DNA of 64,000 nt from Sinorhizobium sp. B11 (GCA_039725955.1 CP091034.1:2976001-3040000), one strand, 5' to 3'; shown: positions 35,819 to 45,373, counted from the stretch's first letter. Notes: generated by a model from the letters alone, not told the origin. Numbers and translations are program-made.

Positions 35819-36247
35819 ATGCATGCCTTTGAAATCCGGCTTGCATCCTTCGTCCGCCCTCTTTTCGGGGCAGCGTGGATGCGCTTCATCGCCTATCTCG
35901 GTCTCTGCGCCGCCTATCTGCAGGGCGGCCTCAACAAGCTCACGGATTTTCCGGGCGCGATTGGCGAAATGACCCATTTCGGCCTGTCGCCGGCACCGGT
36001 CTTTGCGGCGATCGTCATCATCATGGAACTTGCCGCCTCGCTCATGATTCTCGCCGGATTCCTGCGCTGGCTCGGCGCTCTCGCGCTCGGCGGCTTCACG
36101 CTGATGGCCACTTTCCTCGCCCTGCGTTTCTGGGAATTGCCCGTGGGAATGGAGCGCTTCATGGCCGCCAATTCCTTCTTCGAGCATCTCGGCCTCGTCG
36201 GCGGCTTCCTGCTCGTCGCCTGGCTCGATCTCGGGCAAAAGGCATAG
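35819..36247 (+). CDS. DoxX family membrane protein
   Basis: 142 residues from ATG 35819 (MHAFEIRLASF), with four predicted membrane segments and the DoxX-like YLQGGLNKLTDFPG motif. Longer in-frame starts upstream lie inside the amidohydrolase gene and are rejected. DoxX proteins are linked to redox homeostasis in other bacteria. Starts ten bases after the corrected amidohydrolase stop. Confidence 0.87.
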   Translation: MHAFEIRLASFVRPLFGAAWMRFIAYLGLCAAYLQGGLNKLTDFPGAIGEMTHFGLSPAPVFAAIVIIMELAASLMILAGFLRWLGALALGGFTLMATFLALRFWELPVGMERFMAANSFFEHLGLVGGFLLVAWLDLGQKA

Positions 36248-36375
36248 GCAACCTACACCAAAGGATCGCTTACACGGCCATTTGAAACATGTTTCCTGAT
36301 CGCGTCACGCACCACGGTGCAGAAAATCGCGCCAGCAGGCGAATACCTCCCAACCCCAAGCATAGGACAGAGACG

Positions 36376-37197
36376 ATGCCGACGATCACCACCAAGGATG
36401 GAACGACGATCTATTATCAGGATTGGGGCAACGGCCAGCCGATCCTCTTCTCCCATGGCTGGCCGCTCTCGGGCGATGCCTGGGAAGTGCAGATGCTATA
36501 TTTCGCCCAGCAGGGCTACCGTGTCATCGCTCATGACCGCCGCGGCCATGGCCGTTCCTCCCAGCCGTGGAACGGCAACAATATGGATCAATATGCCGAT
36601 GACCTCGCCGAGCTCATCGAGAAGCTCGATCTGAAGAACCTCGTCATGATCGGCCACTCCACCGGCGGCGGCGAAGTCGCCCACTATATCGGCCGCCATG
36701 GCACGAGCCGCGTCGCCAAGGTCGTGCTCGTCGGCGCCGTGCCGCCGCTGATGCTGAAGACCCCTGCCAATCCCGAGGGCACGCCGATCGAAGTCTTCGA
36801 CGGCATCCGCAAGGGCACGGCCGGCGACCGTTCGCAGTTCTACCGCGATCTGACCATGCCCTTCTACGGCTTCAACCGCGACGGCGCGAAGGTCAATGAG
36901 GGCCTGCGCGAAACCTTCTGGCTGATGGGCATGGCCGGCGGCATCAAGGGCCATTACGACTGCATCCATGAATTCTCCGAGGTCGATTACAGCGACGACC
37001 TCAGGAAGATCGACGTCCCGGCGCTGCTCATTCACGGCGATGCCGACCAGATCGTGCCGATCAAGGCCGCCGCCGAAAAGGGCATCAAGCTTCTGAAGAA
37101 CGGCACGCTGAAGGTCTATCCGGGCGCCCCGCACGGTCTTGCCCAGACCGAAGCCGACAAGTTCAACGCCGACGTTCTCGCCTTCATCAAGGCGTAA
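36376..37197 (+). CDS. Alpha/beta hydrolase, cofactor-free chloroperoxidase type
   Basis: 273 residues. Alpha/beta-hydrolase triad: nucleophile S in GHSTGGGEVAHY, acid D in HGDADQIVP and H in GAPHGLAQT. HGWPLSGDAW forms the oxyanion region. The overall pattern (TTKDGTTIYYQDWG at the N-terminus) is that of perhydrolase/non-haem chloroperoxidases, whose natural activity is usually esterase or lactonase. Gap of 128 bases after doxX. Confidence 0.93.
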   Translation: MPTITTKDGTTIYYQDWGNGQPILFSHGWPLSGDAWEVQMLYFAQQGYRVIAHDRRGHGRSSQPWNGNNMDQYADDLAELIEKLDLKNLVMIGHSTGGGEVAHYIGRHGTSRVAKVVLVGAVPPLMLKTPANPEGTPIEVFDGIRKGTAGDRSQFYRDLTMPFYGFNRDGAKVNEGLRETFWLMGMAGGIKGHYDCIHEFSEVDYSDDLRKIDVPALLIHGDADQIVPIKAAAEKGIKLLKNGTLKVYPGAPHGLAQTEADKFNADVLAFIKA

Positions 37198-37235
37198 TCC
37201 ATGAGAGCGGCCGGCCGGGCCGAAGGAGATCATAC

Positions 37236-38117
37236 ATGCTTCGTCTATCGTTAGCCCTTGTTGCCCTTCTCGGTCTGACCGGCGCTCCGGCCCTTGCCAC
37301 CTCGCCACAGTCAGGCGTCGGCCCGCAATATGATACGACCCATGTCTATGTCGCCCCTGGCGACGTGGACGCCTTCGCCAGGAGCTTCCTCGCCACCTTC
37401 GGCGGCACCAGCACCAGGCAGGTGACGGCAACGGTGACGCCGACGCCAAGCAGCACCACGTCGCAGCTCCTGCAGACACCGGTTGGCACCGTCTCGCTCT
37501 TCGGCTTCAAGACGCCGATCCCCTACCCGTTCGGCGCCGAGCGCACCGGCTACCTCGTCACCGACCTCGACAAGGCCGTAGCCGCCGCCAAGGCTGCCGG
37601 CGCCGATGTGATCGTCTCAGCCTTCCCCGACCCGATCGGCCGCGACGCCGTCATCCAGTGGCCGGGCGGCGTCAACATGCAGCTTTACTGGCACACGACC
37701 GCGCCAAATTATCCGGCCTTCACGACCATCCCCGAAAACCGGGTCTACATGTCGGCTGATCGCGCCGCGGCTTTCACCCACGCCTTCCTTGCCTTCTCGC
37801 ACGGCAGGGTCGTTTCCGATGAAGAGAAGGCGCCGGGTATCGATATCGGCCTTCCGGATCAGACCTTTCACCGCCTGCGCATCGAATCCGTCTTCGGCCG
37901 CATGACCGTGCTCGTCACCGACGGCCATCTGCCCTTCCCCTACGGCCGCGAGACGACCGGCTATGAGACGGCCGATCTTGATGCGACGCTCCAGAAAGCC
38001 AGGGAGAGCGGTGCTGAAATCCTCGTCGAGCCCTATCAGTCCGGCGAACGCCGTGCAGCCATGGTGGAATTTCCGGGCGGCTATATTGCCGAAATCCACG
38101 CCGTCGCGGCACACTGA
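37236..38117 (+). CDS. Exported tandem VOC (glyoxalase) protein
   Basis: 293 residues. Residues 1-21 form a signal peptide (MLRLSLALVALLGLTGAPALA). Two VOC modules follow, with repeated landmarks FPYP/FPFPYG...ERTGY / RETTGYETADLDATL. A periplasmic location is unusual for VOC proteins. Third enzyme-like protein of the cluster; may act on the same class of compound as the amidohydrolase and chloroperoxidase-like hydrolase. Confidence 0.85.
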   Translation: MLRLSLALVALLGLTGAPALATSPQSGVGPQYDTTHVYVAPGDVDAFARSFLATFGGTSTRQVTATVTPTPSSTTSQLLQTPVGTVSLFGFKTPIPYPFGAERTGYLVTDLDKAVAAAKAAGADVIVSAFPDPIGRDAVIQWPGGVNMQLYWHTTAPNYPAFTTIPENRVYMSADRAAAFTHAFLAFSHGRVVSDEEKAPGIDIGLPDQTFHRLRIESVFGRMTVLVTDGHLPFPYGRETTGYETADLDATLQKARESGAEILVEPYQSGERRAAMVEFPGGYIAEIHAVAAH

Positions 38118-38147
38118 CGAACGAATATACAGAGGGGGAAAAGACCG

Positions 38148-38825
38148 ATGCGCCCAGCCCTGCCCGTGCTTCTGAGCTTTACCGGTGGTTATGTCGATAC
38201 AGCAGGCTTCCTGGCACTTGGAGGTCTCTTTCCCGCCCATGTAACCGGCAACTTCGTCACCCTCGGTGCAGCGCTGACCCACGGCACGTCGGGCATCATC
38301 GCCAAGCTTATGGCGCTGCCCGTCTTCTGCCTGACGATCCTCCTGCTGCGCTACCTCACCTACAAGGTACCCGCCGGTGACGAGAAGGGTTTGCGCATCC
38401 TGCTCGTCATCAAGCTATTGTTCCTGATCGCCGGCGGCGCCTGCGCCATCTGGCTTTCGCCCTTCACCAATCCGGATGGCCTGCCGCTGGTCGCAACCGG
38501 CATGCTGCTCGTCATCGCCATGGCGGTCCAGAACGCCGCTCACCGCATCCATCTCGGCGCGTCACCGCCGAGCACGCTGATGACCGGCACGACGACGCAG
38601 ATCATGATCGATCTCGGCGATCTCGCCCATGGCATGTCAGGAGATCAGGCAAAGACAGTGAAAGGCCGCCTGTCGCGCATGGCAATTGCAGTGGCCGCGT
38701 TCGCGCTCGGCTGCGGCCTGGCCGCCCTGCTCTTTGCTACCGTCGGCATCTGGTGCCTGGCGCTACCGCCGCTCTTTGCCCTGATGTCGGTCTGCCTGGC
38801 CTTTGCCGGGCCGAAGGCCGCCTGA
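38148..38825 (+). CDS. DUF1275 (YoaK-like) membrane protein
   Basis: 225 residues with six or so membrane segments and the family motifs SFTGGYVDTAGFLALGG, HVTGNFVTLGA and TTQIMIDLGD. Probably a transporter or membrane chaperone; substrate unknown. Last gene of the seven-gene cluster (30 bases after the VOC gene). Confidence 0.9.
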   Translation: MRPALPVLLSFTGGYVDTAGFLALGGLFPAHVTGNFVTLGAALTHGTSGIIAKLMALPVFCLTILLLRYLTYKVPAGDEKGLRILLVIKLLFLIAGGACAIWLSPFTNPDGLPLVATGMLLVIAMAVQNAAHRIHLGASPPSTLMTGTTTQIMIDLGDLAHGMSGDQAKTVKGRLSRMAIAVAAFALGCGLAALLFATVGIWCLALPPLFALMSVCLAFAGPKAA

Positions 38826-38834
38826 GAACAGCGC

Positions 38835-39104
38835 TTAGCCGCCGATGCCGCTGCCGGCGGTCGCAGCCTCAGCCACGGCAATGCGCTGTCGCAGTGTCGC
38901 CTTGCGTGCCCGAATCTCAAGCGAAATGAGTTCAGCAACCGATCCATTACGGCGCAGCAAGGCGATCGTGCTCAACACGGGAGACACGATGGCGGCGAGG
39001 ACGGTTCCGAGGCCTTCACCACTGTCCGGCAAACCATTCGCCGCGATCAGCGCGACAACGGCGATCAGCAGGATCAGATTGGCAAGAATGGCGATGACAT
39101 GCAT
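38835..39104 (-). CDS. Small membrane protein, hypothetical
   Basis: 89 residues from ATG 39104 (MHVIAILANLILL), with GGGAG upstream. Two hydrophobic segments (about 4-23 and 33-50) are followed by a basic helical tail. No family recognised. A longer frame to 39404 lacks a ribosome site. Convergent with the DUF1275 gene. Confidence 0.65.
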   Translation of the reverse strand: MHVIAILANLILLIAVVALIAANGLPDSGEGLGTVLAAIVSPVLSTIALLRRNGSVAELISLEIRARKATLRQRIAVAEAATAGSGIGG

Positions 39105-39276
39105 ATGGCTCTCCCGATGGCTGGCGCGAAACCATAGTTGAGGTCCAGGAGGACCACAACTCCTGCGCAGGCTTCCCGACCGGGCAACCAAACCTGCTGA
39201 GGATAGCGCAGCCGCTGGGAATGAAAGCAGAACATCTTTTCTGGTCTTTCCTTCCCGAATCACTACATTACGCGCC

Positions 39277-41769
39277 ATGAGCAATAGTTTCGACGATATG
39301 CCCTTCTTCGACGAGGAACCGGGCGATGCGCCGCGCAAGCCGCAACAGCCTGCCGCTCCAGCAAGGGCGCCCGCCGCCGGCGGCGGCATTGCCGCCCGCG
39401 CCATGGCAGCCCGCGACGGCGGCCGCCCCGATTATCTCACCGGCCTGAACCCGGAACAGCGCGAAGCAGTCGAGACGCTGGAAGGCCCTGTTCTCGTGCT
39501 CGCCGGCGCCGGCACCGGCAAGACGCGCGTGCTCACCACCCGCATCGCCCATATTCTCCAGACCGGCCGCGCCTTCCCCTCGCAGATCCTCGCCGTGACC
39601 TTCACCAACAAGGCCGCCCGCGAGATGAAGGAGCGCATCGCGCTTCTCGTCGGCGGCGCCGTTGAAGGCATGCCCTGGCTCGGTACCTTCCACTCGATCG
39701 GCGTCAAGCTCCTGCGCCGCCATGCCGAGCTCGTCGGCCTGCGCTCCGATTTCACCATCCTCGATACAGATGATGTGGTCCGCCTCATCAAGCAGCTGAT
39801 CCAGGCCGAAGGCCTCGACGACAAACGCTGGCCGGCCAAGCAGTTCGCCGGCATGATCGATACCTGGAAAAACAAGGGCCTCGGCCCTGCCGATATTCCT
39901 GAGGGAGATGCGCGCGCTTTTGCCAATGGCCGCGGCCGCGATCTCTATTTCGCCTATCAGAACCGCCTGTCGACGCTGAACGCCTGCGATTTCGGCGATC
40001 TCCTGATGCATCCGATCGCGATCTTCCGCAAGCAACCGGACCTCTTGAAGGAATATCACCAGAAGTTCCGCTACATCCTCGTTGACGAGTACCAGGACAC
40101 CAACACCGCCCAGTACATGTGGCTGCGGCTTCTCGCCCAGCGCGCCAAGAGCGAGCCACAGAATGTCTGCTGCGTCGGCGACGACGACCAGTCGATCTAT
40201 GGCTGGCGTGGCGCTGAGGTGGACAATATCCTGCGCTTCGAAAAGGATTTTCCAGGCGCCAAGGTGATCAAGCTGGAGCGCAACTACCGCTCGACGGCCC
40301 ATATCCTCGGTGCCGCCGCCCATCTCATCACCCATAATGAAGGCCGCCTCGGCAAGACACTCTTCACCGACCGCTCCGATCCTGACGACGTCAAGGTGCA
40401 GGTCCATGCCTCCTGGGATTCCGAAGAGGAAGCGCGTGCCATCGGCGAGGAAATCGAGCGCCTGCAGCGCGGCGATGCCGACGGCAAGAAGCATCTGCTG
40501 AACGACATGGCGATCCTGGTGCGCGCCTCCTTCCAGATGCGCGAATTCGAAGACCGCTTTGTCACCCTCGGGCTGAACTACCGCGTCATCGGGGGCCCGC
40601 GCTTCTACGAGCGCCTCGAGATCCGCGATGCCATGGCCTATTTCCGCCTGGTCTCGCAGTCGGCCGACGACCTCGCCTTCGAGCGCATCATCAACACGCC
40701 CAAACGCGGCCTCGGCGATACGACGGTACGCGCGCTTCATGATTATGCCCGCGCCCGCGATATCCCGATGCTGGCCGCCGCTGCCGACATGATCGAAACG
40801 GACGAGCTGAAGCCGAAGGCCCGCAAGGCCCTTTTCGACGTGATTCAATCTTTCCGCCGCTGGCAGGAACTGCTTGAAAACACACCGCATACCGAGCTTG
40901 CCGAGCAGATCCTCGAAGAGTCGGGCTATACCGACATGTGGAAGAACGACAAGAGCGCCGAAGCGCCGGGTCGCCTTGAAAACCTCAAGGAACTCATCCG
41001 CTCGATGGACAGCTTCGAATCCATGCGCGGCTTCCTCGAGCACGTCTCCCTCGTCATGGATGCCGAGACCAACGAAAATCTCGACGCCGTCTCCATCATG
41101 ACGCTGCACTCGGCCAAGGGTCTGGAATTCGACACCGTCTTCCTGCCCGGCTGGGAGGAAGGCCTCTTCCCGCATCAGCGCTCCCTCGATGAGTCCGGCC
41201 GCGCCGGCCTCGAGGAAGAACGCCGCCTCGCCTATGTCGGCATCACCCGCGCCAAGCACCGCTGCCACATCTGGTTCGTCTCCAACCGCCGCATCCACGG
41301 CCTCTGGCAATCGACCATCCCCTCGCGTTTCCTCGACGAACTGCCGGAAACCCATGTGGAAGTGGCCGAGATGGAGCAGAATTACGGTGGCTACGGCCGC
41401 GGTGGCGGTTACGGTCAGTCGCGATTCGACAAGGCCGATCCCTTCGCCAATTCCTATTCGACGCCGGGCTGGAAACGCGCCCAGGCCAACAAGACCGACG
41501 CCACCCGCGACAACTGGGGCACACGCTCCGGCCATGCGGTGGAGCGCATCGGTTACGGCGAAAGCGGCCCGCGCGGCCGCACGATCGAGGGCGAACTGGT
41601 GGCGAAATCCACAGCCACCGAACCCTCACGCTTCGCCCTCGGCGACCGCGTCTTCCACATCAAATTCGGCAACGGCTCCATATCCGGCATCGAAGGCAAC
41701 AAGCTGACGATCGATTTCGATCGCGCCGGCCAGAAGCGGGTGCTCGACGGATTTGTGGAGCGGGTCTGA
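39277..41769 (+). CDS. uvrD: ATP-dependent DNA helicase UvrD/PcrA
   Basis: Superfamily 1A 3'-5' helicase of nucleotide excision and mismatch repair. 830 residues: N-terminal Pro/Ala-rich extension, Q motif (LNPEQREAVE), Walker A GAGTGKTRVL, motif II DEYQDTN, motif III GDDDQSIYGWRGA, motif IV ERNYRST, motif V TLHSAKGLEFD and motif VI AYVGITRAKH. The C-terminal region ends in a Tudor-like domain (FGNGSISGIEGNKLTIDFD). Confidence 0.95.
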   Translation: MSNSFDDMPFFDEEPGDAPRKPQQPAAPARAPAAGGGIAARAMAARDGGRPDYLTGLNPEQREAVETLEGPVLVLAGAGTGKTRVLTTRIAHILQTGRAFPSQILAVTFTNKAAREMKERIALLVGGAVEGMPWLGTFHSIGVKLLRRHAELVGLRSDFTILDTDDVVRLIKQLIQAEGLDDKRWPAKQFAGMIDTWKNKGLGPADIPEGDARAFANGRGRDLYFAYQNRLSTLNACDFGDLLMHPIAIFRKQPDLLKEYHQKFRYILVDEYQDTNTAQYMWLRLLAQRAKSEPQNVCCVGDDDQSIYGWRGAEVDNILRFEKDFPGAKVIKLERNYRSTAHILGAAAHLITHNEGRLGKTLFTDRSDPDDVKVQVHASWDSEEEARAIGEEIERLQRGDADGKKHLLNDMAILVRASFQMREFEDRFVTLGLNYRVIGGPRFYERLEIRDAMAYFRLVSQSADDLAFERIINTPKRGLGDTTVRALHDYARARDIPMLAAAADMIETDELKPKARKALFDVIQSFRRWQELLENTPHTELAEQILEESGYTDMWKNDKSAEAPGRLENLKELIRSMDSFESMRGFLEHVSLVMDAETNENLDAVSIMTLHSAKGLEFDTVFLPGWEEGLFPHQRSLDESGRAGLEEERRLAYVGITRAKHRCHIWFVSNRRIHGLWQSTIPSRFLDELPETHVEVAEMEQNYGGYGRGGGYGQSRFDKADPFANSYSTPGWKRAQANKTDATRDNWGTRSGHAVERIGYGESGPRGRTIEGELVAKSTATEPSRFALGDRVFHIKFGNGSISGIEGNKLTIDFDRAGQKRVLDGFVERV

Positions 41770-41927
41770 CCGCTCGCCTTCCTTGGCGTGTGGGGAATCA
41801 CACGCGCAGCCAAACGCGCTTCTCCAGATGACAAAACGCCGCTTTGACCCGACTCGCGAACAGGCTTAGCCCGGTCATTGCCCGCCCATGAAAGGCAGGC
41901 TTCACAAGACCTTCAAAGGAGGTTCAA

Positions 41928-42422
41928 GTGACCAGTGTTTCAGCTCTGGGCAGCACGCTGACCCAGTACCAAGCCCCTCTCAATCCTCTCGACAAGAACG
42001 GTGACGGCGTCGTCTCTGCGGACGAGCTTGCCGCCGCTTCAAAGTCCTCGTCCACCAACCCCTCGTCCGCCGGTGATGACGATTCGTCCGGCTCCGATGT
42101 CGTTCAGAAGATCGCAGCCGATATTCTGGCGCTCATGCTCTCGCTCCAGAAGACGGACGACGACAGCAAGGCCGGCACCGATGACAACGGTGATGACTCC
42201 AAGGGTGCGCTCGCTGCCCTGGATGCGAATGGCGACGGCAAGTTGACCACATCGGAACTTCTTTCCGCCGACCCGCAGAAGATTGCCGCCGCCGGCGGTG
42301 ACGATCAGGACGGCGGCCTGATGGCCAAAGTCCTGACCGACATGCAGACCGCGCTTCGCGCATACCAGACGACCTATGGTAACTCGCCCGTAGCCACCGG
42401 CGAGAGCGACAAGACGGCCTGA
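41928..42422 (+). CDS. EF-hand calcium-binding protein
   Basis: 164 residues starting at a GTG (41928) after AAAGGAGG. Two canonical EF loops are visible: DKNGDGVVSADE (about 22-33) and DANGDGKLTTSE (about 98-109), separated by a Ser/Asp-rich spacer. No signal peptide or membrane segment. Likely cytoplasmic Ca sensor/buffer, or a protein secreted without a cleaved signal. A stem without a T run follows (42429-42450). Confidence 0.88.
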   Translation: MTSVSALGSTLTQYQAPLNPLDKNGDGVVSADELAAASKSSSTNPSSAGDDDSSGSDVVQKIAADILALMLSLQKTDDDSKAGTDDNGDDSKGALAALDANGDGKLTTSELLSADPQKIAAAGGDDQDGGLMAKVLTDMQTALRAYQTTYGNSPVATGESDKTA

Positions 42423-42538
42423 TGCAATGAGGCTCCGCCGGGGGAGCCTCGCTGATTGGGCCAAACGCTTTACGAGGTCGCAGACTTCTCCCTTCGCCGC
42501 TGCTTGCGCGGGCCCGATTTATCGGAGAGGCTGCAGAA

Positions 42539-42865
42539 ATGGCTGATCATTCAACAGTTGATATGAAAATACTGCGCCGGATTGGCTGGGATCACTGGGA
42601 TCCGATCGGCATCAGGCAAGTAGATGATCCGGCATGGCGAACCATCGCCACCAGCGAATACGATTCCTATCTTCTACACGCTGCCAATATGCTCCTTCAC
42701 GGCTCGATGCCCGCGGCAGTCGCTGCTTACCTAGAAGAGATCGTCGTCATCAAAATGGGCCTCGGACCTGTTAATGACGTGATTCAAGATGCCGCGATTC
42801 AAACCGTGGATGCAATTGCGACTTACCTTCAATCCAGGTCCACGCAGGCACAAGACATCCGATGA
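42539..42865 (+). CDS. Hypothetical protein, DUF1871-like
   Basis: 108 residues. The run WDPIGI, EYDSY and YLEEIVVIKMGL resembles the small DUF1871 proteins; mostly helical otherwise. Its stop overlaps the start of the GNAT gene by four bases (ATGA), so the two are translationally coupled. Function unknown. Confidence 0.6.
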   Translation: MADHSTVDMKILRRIGWDHWDPIGIRQVDDPAWRTIATSEYDSYLLHAANMLLHGSMPAAVAAYLEEIVVIKMGLGPVNDVIQDAAIQTVDAIATYLQSRSTQAQDIR

Positions 42866-43383
42866 CGACCATACCGACCCTTCACACCGACCGATTGATC
42901 CTGCGGGCTCCCGTCATGGCGGACTGGCCGGACTATCATGCGCTGATGATCTCCGACCGCGCCCTCTACATGGGCGGTCCGCATTCGACCAAGGCGGCCT
43001 GGGGCATGTTCTGCCACGATGTCGCGCTCTGGACGCTCGAAGGCCACGGCGCCCTGATGATGGAGGATCGGGTTACGGGGCAATGCCTCGGCCAGGTCGG
43101 CATCAATCACGGCCCGCTGTTTCCTGAAAAGGAACTCGGCTGGCTCGTCTATCCACAGGCCGAGGGTAAAGGTTATGCCTATGAGGCAGCCGTCGCCTTG
43201 CGCGATTGGGCTTTTGCTGTGCGCGGCCTGACGACACTGGTGAGCTATATCGCCCGCCCCAATGTGAGGTCGATCCGGCTGGCCGAGCGGCTGGGCGCCG
43301 TGCCGGATGCAACGGCAGCGCGTCAGGACGGAGATCCCGATGATCTGGTTTTCAGGCATCCGGCCCCATCATCGCATGCATAA
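42862..43383 (+). CDS. GNAT family N-acetyltransferase (RimJ/RimL-like)
   Basis: 173 residues with the RimJ-type acetyltransferase layout: TLHTDRLILRAP at the N-terminus, ELGWLVYPQAEGKGYAYEAA (acetyl-CoA loop) and YIARPNVRSIRLAERLGA at the C-terminus. Coupled to the upstream DUF1871-like gene. Substrate unknown. Confidence 0.92.
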   Translation: MTTIPTLHTDRLILRAPVMADWPDYHALMISDRALYMGGPHSTKAAWGMFCHDVALWTLEGHGALMMEDRVTGQCLGQVGINHGPLFPEKELGWLVYPQAEGKGYAYEAAVALRDWAFAVRGLTTLVSYIARPNVRSIRLAERLGAVPDATAARQDGDPDDLVFRHPAPSSHA

Positions 43384-43408
43384 ATCCTAATATAAAACGC
43401 GAAGTACT

Positions 43409-43437
43409 TGCCGCTTTCGCGTAAAGCGCGAACGGCA
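43409..43437 (+). other. Strong hairpin between GNAT and pncA genes
   Basis: TGCCG-ct-TTCGCG, loop TAAAG, CGCGAA-CGGCA: an 11-bp stem with a two-base bulge 26 bases after the GNAT stop. No T run. Possible mRNA stability element. Confidence 0.4.
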
Positions 43438-43578
43438 ACAGAAAAATACGTTGATGCAGCGATTTGCCACTCTTCATACTAGAAATAGGACTTGCGCCCG
43501 GCCCCCCGGAAATCCACTAGTTGATTGCGCCGAATGTGATTGGCATTTTGCGATGCGATATGCGTAAGGGATAGCTTG

Positions 43579-44202
43579 ATGAAGGCGCTGCTGCTTGTCG
43601 ATATTCAGAATGGCTTCTGCCCCGGAGGCAACCTGCCGGTTCTCGAAGGCGACGAAGTCGTCCCCGTCGCCAACAGCCTCATCGACAGCGGCAAATACGA
43701 TCTTATCGTCGCCTCGCAGGATTGGCATCCCGCCGATCACGGAAGTTTCGCCTCCTCGCATCCTGACAAGCAACCTTTCGAGATAGGCGAACTCTCCGGC
43801 AAGCCGCAGATGTTGTGGCCAGATCACTGCGTGCAATATACGCGCGACGCCGAGCTGCATCCCAAACTCCACTCGGCTCAAATCGACCTTATCCAGCAGA
43901 AGGGCGAAAACAGGAACGTCGACAGCTATTCCGCCTTCCGCGACAACGATCAGCATGCTCTGACCGGTCTGGCCGACTTCCTGGTCGATCAGGGTGTGAC
44001 GGAGCTCGATGTCTGCGGGCTGGCAACCGACTATTGCGTCAAATTCTCTGCGCTCGATGCGCTGGAACTCATTCCCGGCGTCAAGGTCCGTCTCATCGAG
44101 GACGCGAGCCGTGGCATCTCGCCCGAGGGTGTGGCTGCTGCGATCGACGAGATGCGCGGGCACGGCATCGATATCGTCAAGAGCGCGGATATTCTCGCCT
44201 GA
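43579..44202 (+). CDS. pncA: Nicotinamidase
   Basis: Deamidates nicotinamide to nicotinate in the NAD salvage cycle. 207 residues from ATG 43579 with AAGGGA upstream. Catalytic D8 (LLVDIQNGF), metal-binding SQDWHPADHGSF (Asp, His, His), K in QKGENRNVDSYSAF, and C in CGLATDYCVKFSA. Confidence 0.94.
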   Translation: MKALLLVDIQNGFCPGGNLPVLEGDEVVPVANSLIDSGKYDLIVASQDWHPADHGSFASSHPDKQPFEIGELSGKPQMLWPDHCVQYTRDAELHPKLHSAQIDLIQQKGENRNVDSYSAFRDNDQHALTGLADFLVDQGVTELDVCGLATDYCVKFSALDALELIPGVKVRLIEDASRGISPEGVAAAIDEMRGHGIDIVKSADILA

Positions 44203-44254
44203 CGCAGGCCGCGCAAAGCTTTTGCGATAAAGACATGCGCAAACTATGGCTTGT

Positions 44255-44506
44255 TCAGTCTTTCGTCCCTTCCTCACGCTCCAGCAGATAAATCTCTTCG
44301 CCGAAATCCTCCATCTTCTTCACGAAGGCCGCGTGCGCATCTCTGAGCCCGCGATTATAGAAATAGGGTCCGATCTTCTCGGCGAAGAATTCCAGCAGGA
44401 ATTCGGCCGGCAGCACGCCGATCGGGTCGAGTTCGCGATCGAAATATTGGCGGATCTGCGAAACGATCTCCGCCTTTTCTTCCTTGGAAAATTCGATCTT
44501 CTTCAT
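44255..44506 (-). CDS. DUF2164 family protein
   Basis: 83 residues from ATG 44506 (MKKIEFSKEEKAEIV), preceded by GAGGGAG. The pattern IGVLPAEFLLEFFAEKIGPYFYNRG is the DUF2164 core. The longer frame to 44626 is not family-like. Function unknown. Confidence 0.83.
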   Translation of the reverse strand: MKKIEFSKEEKAEIVSQIRQYFDRELDPIGVLPAEFLLEFFAEKIGPYFYNRGLRDAHAAFVKKMEDFGEEIYLLEREEGTKD

Positions 44507-44640
44507 TGTCTCCCTCGCCTTGCCGGTGACGTAAACCGGTAACGCTTCAGCAAAATCGATTGGTGAATCAAGGAAATTCAATTGCCGCCGCAGGTGAGAC
44601 ACCATAGAGGGAAATTTCAATTCCAACAGGACGTATTCCC

Positions 44641-45372
44641 ATGAATCGCGCCGACTTTGTCGAAGGGTTGCGGGGCGGCTTTCCCGTGGCGCTCGCCTCT
44701 GCCCCGTTCGGAGCGTTGTTCGGCGCCCTTGCCGCCGAGCAGGGCATGTCGCTATCAGAACTTACTTTCATGAGCGCCTCCGTCTATGCAGGCGCCAGCC
44801 AGCTGGTCGGTATCGAGCTTTTCGGCCACAATGTGCAGGCTTGGGTGATCGTTCTCTCCATCCTCGCCGTCAATTTCCGCCACGTGCTCTATTCGGCAGC
44901 GATTGCCCGCTACATCAGGCACTTCACCGCGCTGCAGAAGTTCTTCACCTTCTTCCTGCTGGTCGATCCGCAATTTGCCGAAACCGTCAAGCGCGGCGAG
45001 GCAGGGACGCCGGTTACCTTCACCTGGTATCTCGGCTTCGGTATCATCATCTACATACCCTGGGTTCTGATCAGCCTCATCGGTGGTATGCTCGGTACCC
45101 TTATCGGCGATCCCAAGACGATCGGCCTCGATATCCTGCTGCCGACATATTTCCTCGGCATCGTGCTCGGCTTCCGCAAACGCGACAATTTCCTGCCGGT
45201 GGCGCTGACGAGCGCCGTCGCCTCGGTCATTGCCTATCATTTCGTGGGCTCGCCCTGGCATGTGAGCCTGGGGGCTGCAGCCGGCATCATCCTTGCTGCG
45301 CTGATGCCTCTGCCTGCCGAGGAGCCGGATCTCGAAGCCGACGCCCTCAACACCGAAAATCACGAGGTCTGA
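44641..45372 (+). CDS. azlC: Branched-chain amino acid exporter, large subunit AzlC
   Basis: 243 residues with about six to seven membrane segments and the motifs GGFPVALASAPFGALFGALAAEQGMS and VNFRHVLYSAAIARYI, typical of AzlC. With AzlD (next gene, one-base gap) it forms an exporter of branched-chain or related amino acids. Confidence 0.94.
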   Translation: MNRADFVEGLRGGFPVALASAPFGALFGALAAEQGMSLSELTFMSASVYAGASQLVGIELFGHNVQAWVIVLSILAVNFRHVLYSAAIARYIRHFTALQKFFTFFLLVDPQFAETVKRGEAGTPVTFTWYLGFGIIIYIPWVLISLIGGMLGTLIGDPKTIGLDILLPTYFLGIVLGFRKRDNFLPVALTSAVASVIAYHFVGSPWHVSLGAAAGIILAALMPLPAEEPDLEADALNTENHEV

Positions 45373-45373
45373 G

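Noticed and set aside
39268..41535. 755-codon minus-strand ORF opposite uvrD
   Set aside because: Antisense shadow of a high-G+C gene; no family resemblance, while the plus frame has every helicase motif. The same reasoning removes the long antisense frames opposite ligA, the RND permease, ftsZ, AsmA and the FAD oxidoreductase.
42429..42450. Stem after the EF-hand gene as an intrinsic terminator
   Set aside because: GAGGCTCC/GGAGCCTC pairs well but no T run follows on either strand.
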